NCBI RefSeq assembly: GCF_037042905.1
Contig: NC_087261.1
Coordinates: forward strand, 10,377,717-10,441,716
Origin: Lytechinus pictus
Lineage: Eukaryota; Echinodermata; Echinoidea; Temnopleuroida; Toxopneustidae
DNA length: 64,000 nt
Direction: 5' to 3'
The notes under the pieces are model-generated. The model searched no databases. It was not told the DNA's origin and saw only the letters and a program-made list of their open reading frames with translations. Positions within the stretch are counted from its first letter, which is position 1; every line of letters begins with the position of its first letter. The position numbers were made by a program, and so were the translations under genes. Positions 1 through 11,339 of this stretch are shown in pieces.

Positions 1-133
1 CTGTAGTAACCCTTGCCCGCCTTAGGTGTAGACATGTATTGCTATTCACTGTAATATATACGTATTTGTTATTCGCTGTTGTTCACTGTACTGATTATTT
101 TTCTCTCCATTGTTTTTGAAAAAAATTCTTCAG

Positions 134-236
134 ATACATCGCATCTACCAGCAAAGAATGTGTGCCAGTACAGGGAAGGAATGTACCTGTCGCACGTGAA
201 CTCTTCAGAGGCAGTGAGGACAAGATCTGCAAGCAA
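134..236 (+). other. putative internal exon-like block, copy 1 (unknown product)
   Basis: A polypyrimidine stretch and CAG acceptor are followed by a 103-bp block ending at a possible GTGA donor. Two frames stay open; one reads YIASTSKECVPVQGRNVPVA and continues to the donor. The block and the intron-like sequence just upstream recur near 1941, so this looks like one of two tandemly duplicated exons. I do not recognise the protein. It could instead be a low-copy repeat. The rest of 1-766 shows no further feature. Confidence 0.3.
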
Positions 237-766
237 GTGATCCTTTTTGTAAGAAAATTTCCAATTTGTACATTTTACAATTAATTTTTTTTAAAGCCTT
301 TGTACACATTTAGAGTATCAAGGCTTACAAAATGTAAAAATTTAATGTTTGCCCAAAAGTCATTATGGGAAAGGTGGATTTCCGAGGGAAATCTATCTTT
401 GTTTACACAGTTGTACGAGCAACCTTATAGGAGGCTTGTCTAGGCTCCGTGATGAAAATACAATGTAAAAATGATAAAATTATCTTCATGGAGTCCTCTA
501 GGCTAGCCAGTGACATGGGCCCATGCCCATCAATTTTAATTCATGCTTTTGCATAACCAAATGGCGTGAATTTGGAACTGGAAGTATAATTTCAGATTGA
601 CCTCCGAAATGAAACGTGCACAATTAGTCTGAACTAAAATAACATTTCCTGAATTTTTTCTTAAATCTGGAGGCTGAATTATTTTTTTATCTTTGAAATT
701 AAATTGGTTCTCGTTGTTTTTTACCTCTGACTTACCAGTATGTGTGGGGGTACCGTAGAAGTAGAA

Positions 767-1361
767 TTAAAGGGATGGTCCAGGCTGGAAACATATCTCA
801 ATAAATAGAGTAAAATTCACAGAGCAAAATGCTGAAAACTTGATCAAAATTTGATAACTAATTAAGGTTTTGAATTTTAAAGATTTGCATTATTCCGGTG
901 AAATAGTTCTAGGCATGTCTTTATGAATATTCATTAGGTTTGCTGATGATGTCATATCCCAATTGCCCTTTTGTATTTTATTATATGAGATTAGGTTTAT
1001 TAAGATATTTTTAACCAAGAACTATTGACAATTGGATTGACAACTGATTAGGTGCATTAGTTATTGACGCAACTTATTTCATTACAATGGAGACGCATCA
1101 TTTACACATGTATGAAAAAATCAAACATTTATGATTTCATCTAGTAACATAAAAAAAAGGAAAGTGGAGATGTGACATCAGCCCACCTAATGAATATTCA
1201 TGACGAAGTGCATACAACTGTTTTCACAAAATATTGATAAACTTTAAAATTCAATAACTTCTTGTTATCCTATTTTGATGAAATTTTCATCATTTTGCTC
1301 TGTGAATTTTACTCAAGTATTATTTAGATGTAAATATTTTCGGCCCAGACCATCCCTTTAA
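767..1361. mobile_element. TTAA-flanked MITE, family 1, copy 1
   Basis: The block starts TTAAAGGGATGGTC and ends with the reverse complement GACCATCCCTTTAA. The inverted match continues inward for tens of bases through the shared string AAAATTCACAGAGCAAAATG. TTAA at both edges is the expected target-site duplication of piggyBac-, Kolobok- or Sola3-type transposases. There is no coding sequence, so it is non-autonomous. A second copy lies in opposite orientation at 61780-62253. Confidence 0.85.
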
Positions 1362-1424
1362 TCCTCGGATAAAATTTTGTATTTCATTTTTTTTTTTTGC
1401 TTTGTCTTGCGTTTTTAAACATGT

Positions 1425-1545
1425 TCTGGGAACTGCTTTTTGAAAGTTGTCAGCATTAACAAGTTGTCTTTTTCCGACAGTTACCATAGTAACAGTCAGA
1501 GGCCAGTGCTTCTCAGCCAATCAAAAGCAATGATTTCACTGAAAT
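1425..1545. repeat. fragment of the GTTTCAT foldback family
   Basis: The string CCGACAGTTACCATAGTAAC followed by CAGTGCTTCTCAGCCAATCA matches the interior of the foldbacks at 32082 and 38565. The terminal GTTTCAT repeats are missing, so this is a decayed or internal fragment. Confidence 0.45.
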
Positions 1546-1940
1546 AGTCTGCACTGACAATCATGAAATACCCATCAGATGTTAGCAGATAATGTGCAAC
1601 ATAGACTCCTAGATACATATATGCAAACATACATAGTCTAAGTCTTTATTATTAAAATAAATGTATAGGTATAAGGTCGAGGCAATTTCATCTCTGCGAT
1701 GTCAATTTCAGAAGTATTCCCAAGACCATGTGAACTTACTATACATGTTGTAATAAAAATGATGATGTGCTGTCTATCATTTATAATTGAATCATTGAAA
1801 TATGGAACTTAGAGAAGTTTCACTATCCCATGTATTTTCTTTATGTGCAGATATAATTTTACACCACTGAAATTCTGTATTACGGTATTCACTGTACTTA
1901 TTATTTTTCATTCCATTGCTTTTTTTTTTCTAATCTTCAG

Positions 1941-2041
1941 ATACATCGCATCTACCAGCAAAGATCAAGTGCCACTACAGGAAAGGAAGGTACCTGTTTC
2001 ACGTTTCCTCTTCAGAGCCAGTGAGGGCCCCAAGATCTCAA
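1941..2041 (+). other. putative internal exon-like block, copy 2 (diverged)
   Basis: This repeats the block at 134 after the same TCTTCAG acceptor. The first 24 bases are identical, then scattered substitutions and a 3-bp length difference appear. The open frame reads YIASTSKDQVPLQERKVPVS, but it reaches a stop just past the point where copy 1 has its donor. The donor is lost, so this may be a dead duplicate or a terminal exon. The flanks (1546-1940 and 2042-2715) show nothing else except a G tract near 2577. Confidence 0.3.
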
Positions 2042-2715
2042 TAGATAATAATTAAAAAAAGACTCCTTTATCATTCCTTTAAAAATAGTACATATTATTT
2101 ATTGAAGGTAAATGCTTAGATGCATTATATTCAAATTTTGTCTCCAAGCTAGCATGTAAAAATTGGATTGACTACATATTTACTGTGTAAGTTAATGATC
2201 TTTGTTGACACATAATACAAGAATTATACACAGCATGTTACAGTTTGTAACATAATTTTCTTTCATTAAATTCCTAGTTTAAATACCATATAGATGTTTT
2301 TTGTGACTTTTGTCATTCTCTGATGTTTTTTGGTACAGATTTCAAGAGACTGAGGGATTGATTTACCAGAGCAAGTTTACAGTCCAATCCTGTTATATTG
2401 TGCATGTGGAAATTAACAAGGTTTCAATACAATGCTACAAATTTACCTTGATTCATTTCATCAGTCCTATGTGCAAGGATAATTATTTCACTTGTCCATG
2501 CACATTGTTATAACAGGAGTGGACATTCAATGTAAAGATAATTGAAGATAATTTATAATTGAAATAACCGCCTGAGAGGGGGGGGGTGTTGGTACCAATA
2601 TTCTAATGTGTGTGTGCGCAAGGAAAACGAAGGAGTGATTATATGAGAAGAGTAAAAGATCGGGAATGTACATATCCACATGATTCATTTTTGTTTATGC
2701 TATACATTGCAGGGT

Positions 2716-3350
2716 GTTTCTAACTGGTACCACTTGACAATTTATGTTTCCAACTGGTCCTAACTGGTGCTTCCAACTTGTTCTAACTGGCACCAGTTGA
2801 CAACTGGTGTTTCCAACTGGTTTTAACTGGCACCAGTTGACAACTCATGTTTCCAACTGGTCCTAACTGGCACCAGTTGACAATTGGTGTTTCCAACTGG
2901 TTTTAACTGGCACCAGTTGACACCTCATGTTTCCAACTGGTCCTAACTGGCACCAGTTGACAATTTGTGTTTCCAACTGGTTTTAACTGGCACCAGTTGA
3001 CAACTCATGTTTCCAACTGGTCCTAACTGGCACCAGTTTACAATTGGTGTTTCCAACTGGTTTTAACTGGCACCAGTTGACAACTCATGTTTCCAACTGG
3101 TCCTAACTGGTACCAGTTAGGACCAGTTGTCAACTGGTACCAGTTGCTAACTGGTACCAGTTAGGACCAGTTGCCAACTGGTATTTCCAACTGGTACCAG
3201 TTACAATTTGTCAACTGGATTCCAGTTGATTCCAGTATTGGAATCAACTGGAATCCAGTTGATTCCAGTATTCCAATTTCCATATTGAATCCAGTTCGCT
3301 AACTGGAATCAACTGGTACCAGTACCAGTTGGATGAACTGGTCCTTAACT
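2716..3350. repeat. minisatellite with 40-bp monomers in 80-bp dimers
   Basis: Two 40-bp monomer types alternate: one carries GGTTTTAACTGG and ends CAACTCATG, the other carries GGTCCTAACTGG and ends CAATTGGTG. From about 3110 the order breaks down into palindromic AACTGGTACCAGTT blocks. Every monomer contains CTGG, six bases, CTGG. Nothing is coded. The 360 bases after the array (3351-3706) show no feature. Confidence 0.9.
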
Positions 3351-3711
3351 GGTTTTTTGACCTGGGAAATTCCAGTTTTGGGAACGATCTCAAAATGACT
3401 TTTTACAGAATTTAATATACTGTAATGATCACCAAAGTGTCTGTTTGTATGAATAAAAAATATGTGCCAAAGGATTCTGGAAGAAATTGTGTAATTGCTG
3501 AGAAATAAGCAAAATAAGCGCGGATTCGGTCACTTCCGTCTGGTCTTTATTCCAGCAATAATAATACACTGTCCCACGTGTGCCTATCTGTGTAGGCGAT
3601 CTTCAGTGTGATCGTTTTTTAGCTAGATATTATGATTTCACAAAGTTCAGTTTATGTAACTGTACCAGATCTAGATCCACGATGATATATCAATACTTTA
3701 CCTTGGTTTTA

Positions 3712-4555
3712 CCATGGACCTATTACGAATGGACATTCAACGAGAGCATGTTATGACCACCACCTGTTTCCAGCTGTCAAAATTGCTGTCTAACCCTTAA
3801 CTTTCTCTTTACGCGGTTTTTACAACGACCGCCCGGGGTGATTGTTTACACAAGCTCCTTTCGCCCGATGATCGTCACCGATCGATCACTGGCCCTCTTT
3901 CGACCAAAGACGGTCATGTTGTAGCCCCGATTGCCAATAGGGAAAGTCCTTACATTACCTAGAATGCAATGCGCAATTCATATCCGGTTTTTCAGTACAT
4001 TATTTTAGGCTCTCTATAATGTGCGATTGTCGTCTGTCCATCAAAAAAAATCCCGTTAAATTTCATCAATCCTGTGGAATTTTATGCCCAAATGAAAATC
4101 AACTTCTGACCGAAGGTAAGCGCTACTATCGACATCGATACTGTCCGAAAAAGCTGAGATTTTAACGTTTTTCCGCAGATTTTTTCGTCGAATTTCAACT
4201 GCTTTTTTGCCGTAGATATACGGATCTGCAAGGTGATGTCAATGCATTTCATTTCCGGTTGTTAGCGATGTACGTAAAAAATACGTTTATGCACGCCTGT
4301 TTTCTTGTTTCTGCTATCATTTTCATAGCGCTAACGTTCGCTGCTGTGCGTTGCTTTTGATAAAGTGAACGAACAACATCGCAATGGGTAGGAGCAGCGT
4401 ACAATTGATTTCCGCTGTCAATCAGTGAGAGCATGTTTTACGACCGGCTTGATGGGTGTCAGCTGCCAGCGCTCTGTTTATAAAAGGATTAGCGGCGACG
4501 GTCTCTGTGTCAAAGGAGGGGATTCGTTGAATGTCCATTCGTAATAGGTCCATGG
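3712..4555. mobile_element. non-autonomous DNA transposon with TIRs and 5-bp TSD
   Basis: The ends are inverted copies starting CCATGGACCTATTACGAATG, with the match running for about 30 bases. TTTTA sits directly outside both ends (3707-3711 and 4556-4560), a plausible 5-bp target-site duplication. The 0.84-kb interior is more GC-rich and CpG-rich than its surroundings and has no substantial reading frame. The superfamily is not clear to me. Confidence 0.75.
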
Positions 4556-4819
4556 TTTTACTGACTCTCTCACGAAATCAGTGTTTTACTGCAACTACTG
4601 GCATTTAGCTTTAATTAGATTAAAGATTAAGTACATGTAGATCAGGGGATGATTTTGCTAACCAAATTTGATTAGCATTTTGGTATAAGAGAAAAGATCT
4701 CAACAAGTTCTGTAGTCTGTAAAAAAACAAACAAACAAAACAATTTAAAAAAACTGCCACACAAATGAATATTTTGTGTAGGACTAGCACTAAAAAAAAT
4801 GTGGAGCAAATTGCAATCT

Positions 4820-5050
4820 TTAGATTCAGATTTACTTTATTGATCCATTAAAAATGGAAATTTTCCCTCTACTTGACCACTGGCAGTACACATAAGAATA
4901 TATAGGCCATAAAGAATACAGCAAAAGGGTTGATTAACACAGCCCCCTCCCCCTTATTTAAGAGAGAAAAAAAATGTACCTCGGTCTAGTAGGAAGATAG
5001 GCCTATTATCTGTAATTACAAAACCTATTGCTTTTCTTTGTTCACCTGTT
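4820..5050 (-). mobile_element. possible LINE 3'-end fragment
   Basis: Read on the minus strand, the segment carries AATGGATCAATAAAGTAAAT, which resembles the adenine-rich 3' ends of CR1/L2-type non-LTR elements. There is no coding part. The call rests only on this style of ending. The sequence between 4561 and 5189 otherwise shows nothing. Confidence 0.3.
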
Positions 5051-5189
5051 ATTACATCATAGTTGCATCACAACATATCCACCTTTTGACTTTATAATCA
5101 TTATGTCACTATACAGAGATGGGCAGCTGGCAGTCACACACAACAATGTAACCTTTAGCCTACACCTTTGCAAGAATTACTGATGATAA

Positions 5190-5772
5190 AACTCTTTGCC
5201 CGCCACGGACGACTCGCGGCACATACAGCGGACTGCCAACGACGACTCAAGTCACAGTTCGCACACAATGCATACGGAACGCATTTAATTGTAATTGTGT
5301 GCACACACATACAATAGCGACGCGTGTATTGCATTGTTTACGAATCTAGCTTTCGTGTTATAGCTTTCACCGACGTTGTTTACATAGAGATTTTTCACCT
5401 AAAATTGAGTTTTTTTAACTGTAATGAAAGCTAAAGAACACATCTTTTCAATGGACTAACTTAGAAATTTAACCTTCATTAGGCAGTATTGAATATTATA
5501 AGAGTTATAAAATACCCTCCTAAACGAAAAATTGGAAACAGAATGTAAAGTTAAAATTCTCAAAATCTATGATATTATACATAGCAATAATGATACCATT
5601 GGCAAGAGAATTCATTTCTCTAAAACTTTGCTACACAATTTTTTTCAATACGACAAACCAATAAAAAGTTATTGCTAGTTGAATAAGACAGTGCACGCAA
5701 ACCCCCTCTGAATGTGGCACCCCAAAATTAATGTGGCGCAGGGGGGATAGTGTACGTGGCGGGCAAAGAGTT
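5190..5772. mobile_element. TIR element with ends AACTCTTTGCCCGCCACG
   Basis: The left end AACTCTTTGCCCGCCACG is matched exactly in reverse complement at the right end (CGTGGCGGGCAAAGAGTT). The 583-bp interior is non-coding. I could not define a clear target-site duplication, so the family is unassigned. 5773-6152 shows nothing further. Confidence 0.7.
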
Positions 5773-6152
5773 AATAATGATTGGCTAATGATTGAAAATA
5801 GCAATGGTAATAATTATTTTTTAAATAAATCCTGTTTGAGATCGGAGGCCCTGCAAAATGCTTGGTGTAGGCATCACACTCCATCACTATCTATGCTCTG
5901 ACCATGATTCACAAAATTGTCATTTTGTTCTTCTCTGGACTTTGGTTTTACAAATAGAGCTATTGTATAGTGTGAACAGGTTTTTACATTGTTCATGTTG
6001 TATTTAGATTTGTACCATACCATTCTTGATCATCATCTCTCCCCTGTTATATATAGTCATCAAATTCCATCTTTTCTTCCATCGCCCTCTTTACATTCTT
6101 TCCAACAATCACTCTTCCATTCCTGTCTTTTTGGGGGGTTCATGTTCATACA

Positions 6153-7397
6153 TACAGGGTGCTACATAAGCACTTGCCCAATTGCCCGGGGCAAGCAAAA
6201 CTTAAAGTTGGGCAAGTGTTTTGAAATAAAGACCAAAACTACTTGCCCGAATTGGGCAAGCAAAAATTCTCTCAGTAGAATGACCAAAATTAGGGTCGAT
6301 ATGATATATCAATCCTAAATTTGGTCATGGCGGACAGGATAAAATCACTTTAATGGGAAAAAGAAATGCAAGAACGAGGTACATCAGTTCATGTCAAAAG
6401 AGAAAAAAGGGTAAATGGTTGATAAAACCGCAATATTTTCTTTTGAAGAGGTAAAAAAAATTTCAATGATTTTTTCGGGCAAGTGAAATAGATTTTCGGG
6501 CATGTACAGTGCGTCCCACAAAAAACGAAACCGAGATTTATCGATGATTTATCATAACTTAATCGCAAATACAATAGACAAATGACCTACCATTTTAAAG
6601 CTTAGAATCTCCTTTTTCATCTGAAATTAATTAGATTATTTCTCATTCACGCATGAGTGAGAAAAACAATTTGAAAAGGGGATACCAAAAAGTCACTTGG
6701 CGGACCGTATCTGGGTTTTAAAAAGTAAACCACATTTTTAAAAAGTTCAATATCTGCTCTTTAATTTGATACCTCAATTACAGAAAATGGTCAAGAAATA
6801 ACAAAGTTCTGATTATTTGAAATAAGGCTTGAATTTCAATAATTTCATAAAATGAAGAGGTTTTACAAGCTAGCGTTCAAACTCACTCGACACTCCGTTT
6901 TGTTGACGATCAGCCATGCATTAAGTCTTTTGTTACCGTGCGATAGCTTCAGTGGGAAACCGGTGAAAACACGTTTATTTAATGAAATTATGGAAATACA
7001 AGCATTGTTTCGAGGGATCATAACTTTTTTACTACTTGACCATTTTCTGTGATTTAGGTATCAAAGAAAAGAGAAGATATTGAACTTTTTAGTCATGTGA
7101 TTTTCTTTTTGAAATTCAGATACCCCCCGCCAAATGAGTTTTTGGCATCCTTTCTTCGAATTGTTTTTGCTCAATCATGCGTGAATGAGGAATAATCTAA
7201 GTAATACCAGATGAAAGAGGAGATTCTAAGCTTTACATTGGTAGGTCATTTGTCTATTTTATTTATGATTAAGTTATGATAAATCATCGCTAAATCTCGG
7301 TTACGTTTTTTCTGGGACGCACTGTATATTCCAACTATTTAAAAATTTACTTTCCCGACAGGGCAAGTGCTTCTAAAAAGTTATGTAGCACCCTGTA
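6153..7397. mobile_element. outer MITE with TACAGGGTGCTACATAA termini, interrupted by another MITE
   Basis: The left end TACAGGGTGCTACATAAG and the right end TTATGTAGCACCCTGTA are inverted copies. Both arms contain the string GGGCAAGTGCTT or a close variant, and CTTGCCC recurs inside. A TA dinucleotide at each edge would suit a Tc1/mariner-type insertion. About 820 bp of another element is inserted at 6505-7326; without it this element is about 420 bp. Confidence 0.8.
6505..7326. mobile_element. inner palindromic MITE with TACAGTGCGTCCCA termini
   Basis: The ends TACAGTGCGTCCCA and GGGACGCACTGTA are inverted, and the imperfect inverted match extends for more than 200 bp per arm (for example CAAATGACCTACCA against TGGTAGGTCATTTG). 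The TA edges and CAGTGCGTCCC start suit the Tc1/mariner superfamily. It interrupts the outer MITE and is therefore younger. Confidence 0.85.
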
Positions 7398-7890
7398 CAT
7401 ACATGTACTTCACAGTAGTTAAGTTCTTATTCTCTGATTGGTTCTTTTCCAGAACTAGGTTCATTAAATCAGTAGGAGCTATTCATATTCATTTCTTTTA
7501 TTCGCTATCTGTGCTACTTGAATATTCATGATTATTTCTCATTGTTATAAAAATCAATCATGTAAATATCTGTATGCAAAAAAAAAACTGTACTATAATA
7601 GGTCTAAACTATAATTTTAAACCACTTCTATGGAATGCTGGCTTCATAATATTTCTTCCATATTTGTGGCGATTGTAATGTACCAATTAATTGATTTATA
7701 TTCCTTGTGTTTTTGTATTTCACCTTTCTTCCCATTTCATAACTCTAATCAATTTTTGACAACTTTTTGCAGCAGGATAAGGATAACTCTTAATTGATGA
7801 ACAAGTTGACAACTGGCACTCCATAAAAGTGTGGTCTAAGTTAGCCCAGGTTTAACTAAACCACGGCTATCAGAATACCACCTCTGAGGT
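7398..7890. other. no recognisable feature
   Basis: AT-rich unique-looking sequence. A phrase with CCACGGCTATCAGAATACCA just before the minisatellite recurs at about 8418, so a larger unit of the array may include it. Confidence 0.4.
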
Positions 7891-9475
7891 TCGATTTGAT
7901 TCAATTATTGTTTTCTTCTCGTCATTCATATATTGATTTGATTTGATTCAATTTTTGTTTTCTTCTGCATTCATATATTGATTTGATTTAATTCAATTAT
8001 TGTTTTCTTCTGGTCATTCATATATTGATTTGATTTGATTCAATTATAGTTTTCTTCTGGTAATTCATATACTGATTTGATTTAATTCAATTATCGTTTT
8101 CTTCTGCATTCATATATTGATTTGATTTAATTCAATTATTGTTTTCTTCTGGTCATTCATATATTGATTTGATTTGATTCAATTATAGTTTTCTTCTGGT
8201 AATTCATATACTGATTTGATTTAATTCAATTATCGTTTTCTTCTGCATTCATATATTGATTTGATTTGATTCAATTATTGTTTTCTTCTCGTCATTCATA
8301 TATTGATTTGATTTGATTCAATTATTGTTTTCTTCTGCATTCATATATTGATTTGATTTGATTCAATTATTGTTTTCTTCTCGTCATTCATATTTATAAA
8401 GATTTGATTTGATTTAACTAAACCACGGCTATCAGAATACCACCTCTGAGGTTCGATTTGATTCAATTATTGTTTTCTTCTCGTCATTCATATTTATAAT
8501 GATTTGATTTGATTCAATTTTTGTTTTCTTCTGCATTCATATATTGATTTGATTTAATTCAATTATTGTTTTCTTCTGCATTCATATATAGATTTGATTT
8601 AATTGTTTTCTTCTGCATTTGTATTTGATTCAAATATTTTCTTCTGCATTCATATATTGATTTGATTTGATTGAATTATTGTTTTCTTCTGCATTCATAT
8701 ATTGATTTGATTTGATTCAATTATATTTTTTTCTGTATTCATATATTGATTTGATTCAATTATTGTTTTCTTCTGCATTCATATATTGATTTGATTTGAT
8801 TCAATTATAGTTTTCTTCTGCATTCATATATCGATTTGATTTGATTCAATTGTTTTCTTCTGCATTCATATATTGATTTGATTTGATTCAATTATAGTTT
8901 TCTTCTGCATTCATATATTGATTTGATTTGATTCAATTATTGTTTTCTTCTCGTCATTCATATTTATAAAGATTTGATTTGATTCAATTTTTGTTTTCTT
9001 CTGAAATATGAAAAAATATGAAAAAAATGAAAATCCATATTTTATTGTTCGAAATAGACATGATATGAAATACTCCGAAAATTTACTTTGCCCAATAGAT
9101 CATGGGCCTGGCAGCCGCTGTGCAGCGCCAGATCGTCGAGGCTCTATTCCTTTAATCGTTGAACGCCAAACAGGGTAGCAGCAACTCCCATCTTTTAACG
9201 TCTTTTGGTCTGACGCGGCCGGGGTTTGAACCCCCGACCTCCCGGTTGTGAGACGGACGCTCTACCAACTGAGCCAACACACCGGTATTCTGCATTCATA
9301 TATTGATTTGATTTGATTCAATTATTGTTTTCTTCTGCATTCATATATTGATTTGATTCAATTATTGTTTTCTTCAGCATTTTGATTTGATTAAATTATT
9401 GTGTTCTTCTGTATTCATTTATTGATTTGATTTGATTCAGTTACATGTATTGTTTTCTTCTGCATTCATTGAATT
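7891..9475. repeat. 45-48-bp minisatellite, split by a SINE
   Basis: Repeats of about 45-48 bp read ATTCATATATTGATTTGATT then a TCAATTATTG and GTTTTCTTCTGC segment. The array is interrupted at 9004-9287 by a tRNA-derived SINE and then resumes in phase. Unit variants alternate TCGTCATTC and GCATTC. A non-repeat phrase containing CCACGGCTATCAGAATACCA occurs before the array and again near 8418, suggesting a duplication of more than 500 bp within it. Confidence 0.9.
9004..9287 (-). mobile_element. tRNA-derived SINE
   Basis: Read on the minus strand it begins with a tRNA-like head with an A box (TTGGCTCAGTTGGTAGAGCG) and a B box (GGTTCAAACCC). A non-tRNA body of about 200 bp and an A-rich tail follow. 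TTCTG flanks both sides (up to 9003, and 9288-9292), consistent with a short target-site duplication in the minisatellite. The anticodon-like loop is CTCACAA. The body marks it as a SINE rather than a working tRNA gene. Confidence 0.85.
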
Positions 9476-10084
9476 TGTATAATACATTCTTTCCATAACA
9501 TAACAACATATTGATTACCGTTTTCAGCAGGAATCAAAGAGAACAAAAATGGATCAAAAATATATCATTCTAAACAAATATGATCTACAGTACTACCAAA
9601 TTATAAAATCAATAATTTTACCAATAAAATCATATATTGAATTAAAGAAACAAGAACTATATGTTTTCTACAAAATAACTTCCAGAATTAAAGGTTGTAT
9701 TAAACGAAAACACTTTTTACTTTCAAGAATCCCAAATGATTCTTTTGTAGAACTTGATACAGAACCCTTCACATTATTTTATGTAGACTCTTTTAATGTT
9801 AGGACTTAGGAAGAGCTTCACAATAGGTTCTCTTCAGCCCCATTTTTTTTTCTATTAAAGAGTGTAGCATACATCCACTCATATATTCTGCAATTTCATA
9901 ATTGATTTTTCCCCATTATATCTACATGTAGGAAAGAAAGAGGGGGGGGGTACATAAACAAAGTATAGATGGATTTTCCACTGCTTGAGGTTGAAATGTA
10001 AGCCTCTGATATTGTCAGATCAAAATCATATTTACCCACTCTAAACTAAAAAAATTTCAAATAATTGCTTAAATTCGTGCTACA
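9476..10084. other. no confident feature
   Basis: Contains an 86-codon frame at 9549-9809 rich in Ile, Lys and Tyr, just after a CAG that could be a splice acceptor. It resembles no family I know and its composition matches AT-rich background. A short G tract lies near 9945. Confidence 0.3.
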
Positions 10085-10440
10085 TGTACATCTGACCTTT
10101 GACCTTGTGACCCCCAATTCTTAACACAGATCACTCCCACATGCATACATGTATGTACAATACTTGAATCAAGTTTGAAAGGATCTTTCAGATATTTTCA
10201 TGTTCAAACAGCAGTGACCTTTAAACTTGTGACCCCAAAATACAGGTCATGACTCATCCTTACATTATGTTCCATCTTCAGTAATTCTTATTCTTTTTCA
10301 AGAGAGTGAGTTGATTCCTCCGGTTATTCATTTATCCCAATAAATATATTTTCAGGTATATGCCTACTTGATATTTGACCTTGTGACAGAAGGGTATCAA
10401 TATGCATACATGGGCCAAGTTTGAAGTTGAGCCCTGTACC
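10085..10440. repeat. dispersed repeat with TGACCTTTGACCTTGTGACC motifs
   Basis: The phrase TGACCTTTGACCTTGTGACC is followed by CATGCATACATGTATG and AAGTTTGAA. Degenerate versions recur at about 10208 and 10377, so this is an imperfect tandem repeat of about 130-170 bp. The phrase contains a perfect DR1 nuclear-receptor site (10093-10105). It resembles a family common in invertebrate non-coding DNA, as far as I recall. Confidence 0.55.
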
Positions 10441-11262
10441 ATAATAATCGCATCACCATCATTTTCATTACCATCTTCATCATCATCACCACCACCATCA
10501 TCATCACCACCACCATCATCACCACCATCACCGTCACCACCATAATTATCAATCATCATCTCCATCTATCATCCATCATCATCCATCATCATCATCATCA
10601 TCAATTCATCATCATCATCATCAATTCATCATCATCATCATCACAACCTCATCACCATCACCACCATCACCACCATCACCACCATAATTATCATCATCAC
10701 CATCACCACCGTTATTATCACCACCACCATCGTCACCACCATAATTATCATTATCACCATCTATCATCCATCATCACCATCACCACCATCACCACCATAA
10801 TTATCATCATCATCATCACCATCACCACCATTATTATCACCACCATCATCATCACCACCATAATTATCATCATCACCATCATCTATCATCTATCATCATC
10901 ATCGTCATCATCAATCCATCATCATCAATCATCCTCATCACCACCATCACCACCATAATTATCATCTTCACCACCATCACCATCACCACCATGATTATCA
11001 TCATCACCATCATCTATCATCATCATCATCATCAACATCATCATCTATCATCATCATATCATCATCACCAACACCACCACCATCACCATCATCACCATCA
11101 TCACCATCATCATCACCACCATAATTATCATCATCACCATCATCTATCAATATCATTGTCATTATCATCTACATGTATCATCATCATCATCATCATTTAT
11201 CATCATCATTATCACAGTCATCATTATGATTATCATCACCATCATCACACAATCTCCCACAT
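10441..11262. repeat. CAT/CAC trinucleotide compound microsatellite
   Basis: About 0.8 kb of CATCATCAC-type trinucleotides interspersed with ATAATTATCATC blocks. The His- or Asp/Gly-rich reading frames here are artefacts of the repeat. Confidence 0.95.
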
Positions 11263-11339
11263 CTCCCACATCACCAGTAAATCACCAGCAGGAACATCAC
11301 TACTTTTAACCTTTTCTCCCTCTATTTCATCCTTCTGCT

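Noticed and set aside
2716-3350. CRISPR array
   Set aside because: Units are contiguous with no unique spacers, and the DNA is eukaryotic; it is a minisatellite.
7891-9003. CRISPR-like regular repeats
   Set aside because: Variation is spread through the unit with no repeat/spacer division.
9210-9287. Functional tRNA gene
   Set aside because: The tRNA-like part continues into a SINE body and A-rich tail with flanking duplication; the anticodon stem has a mismatch.
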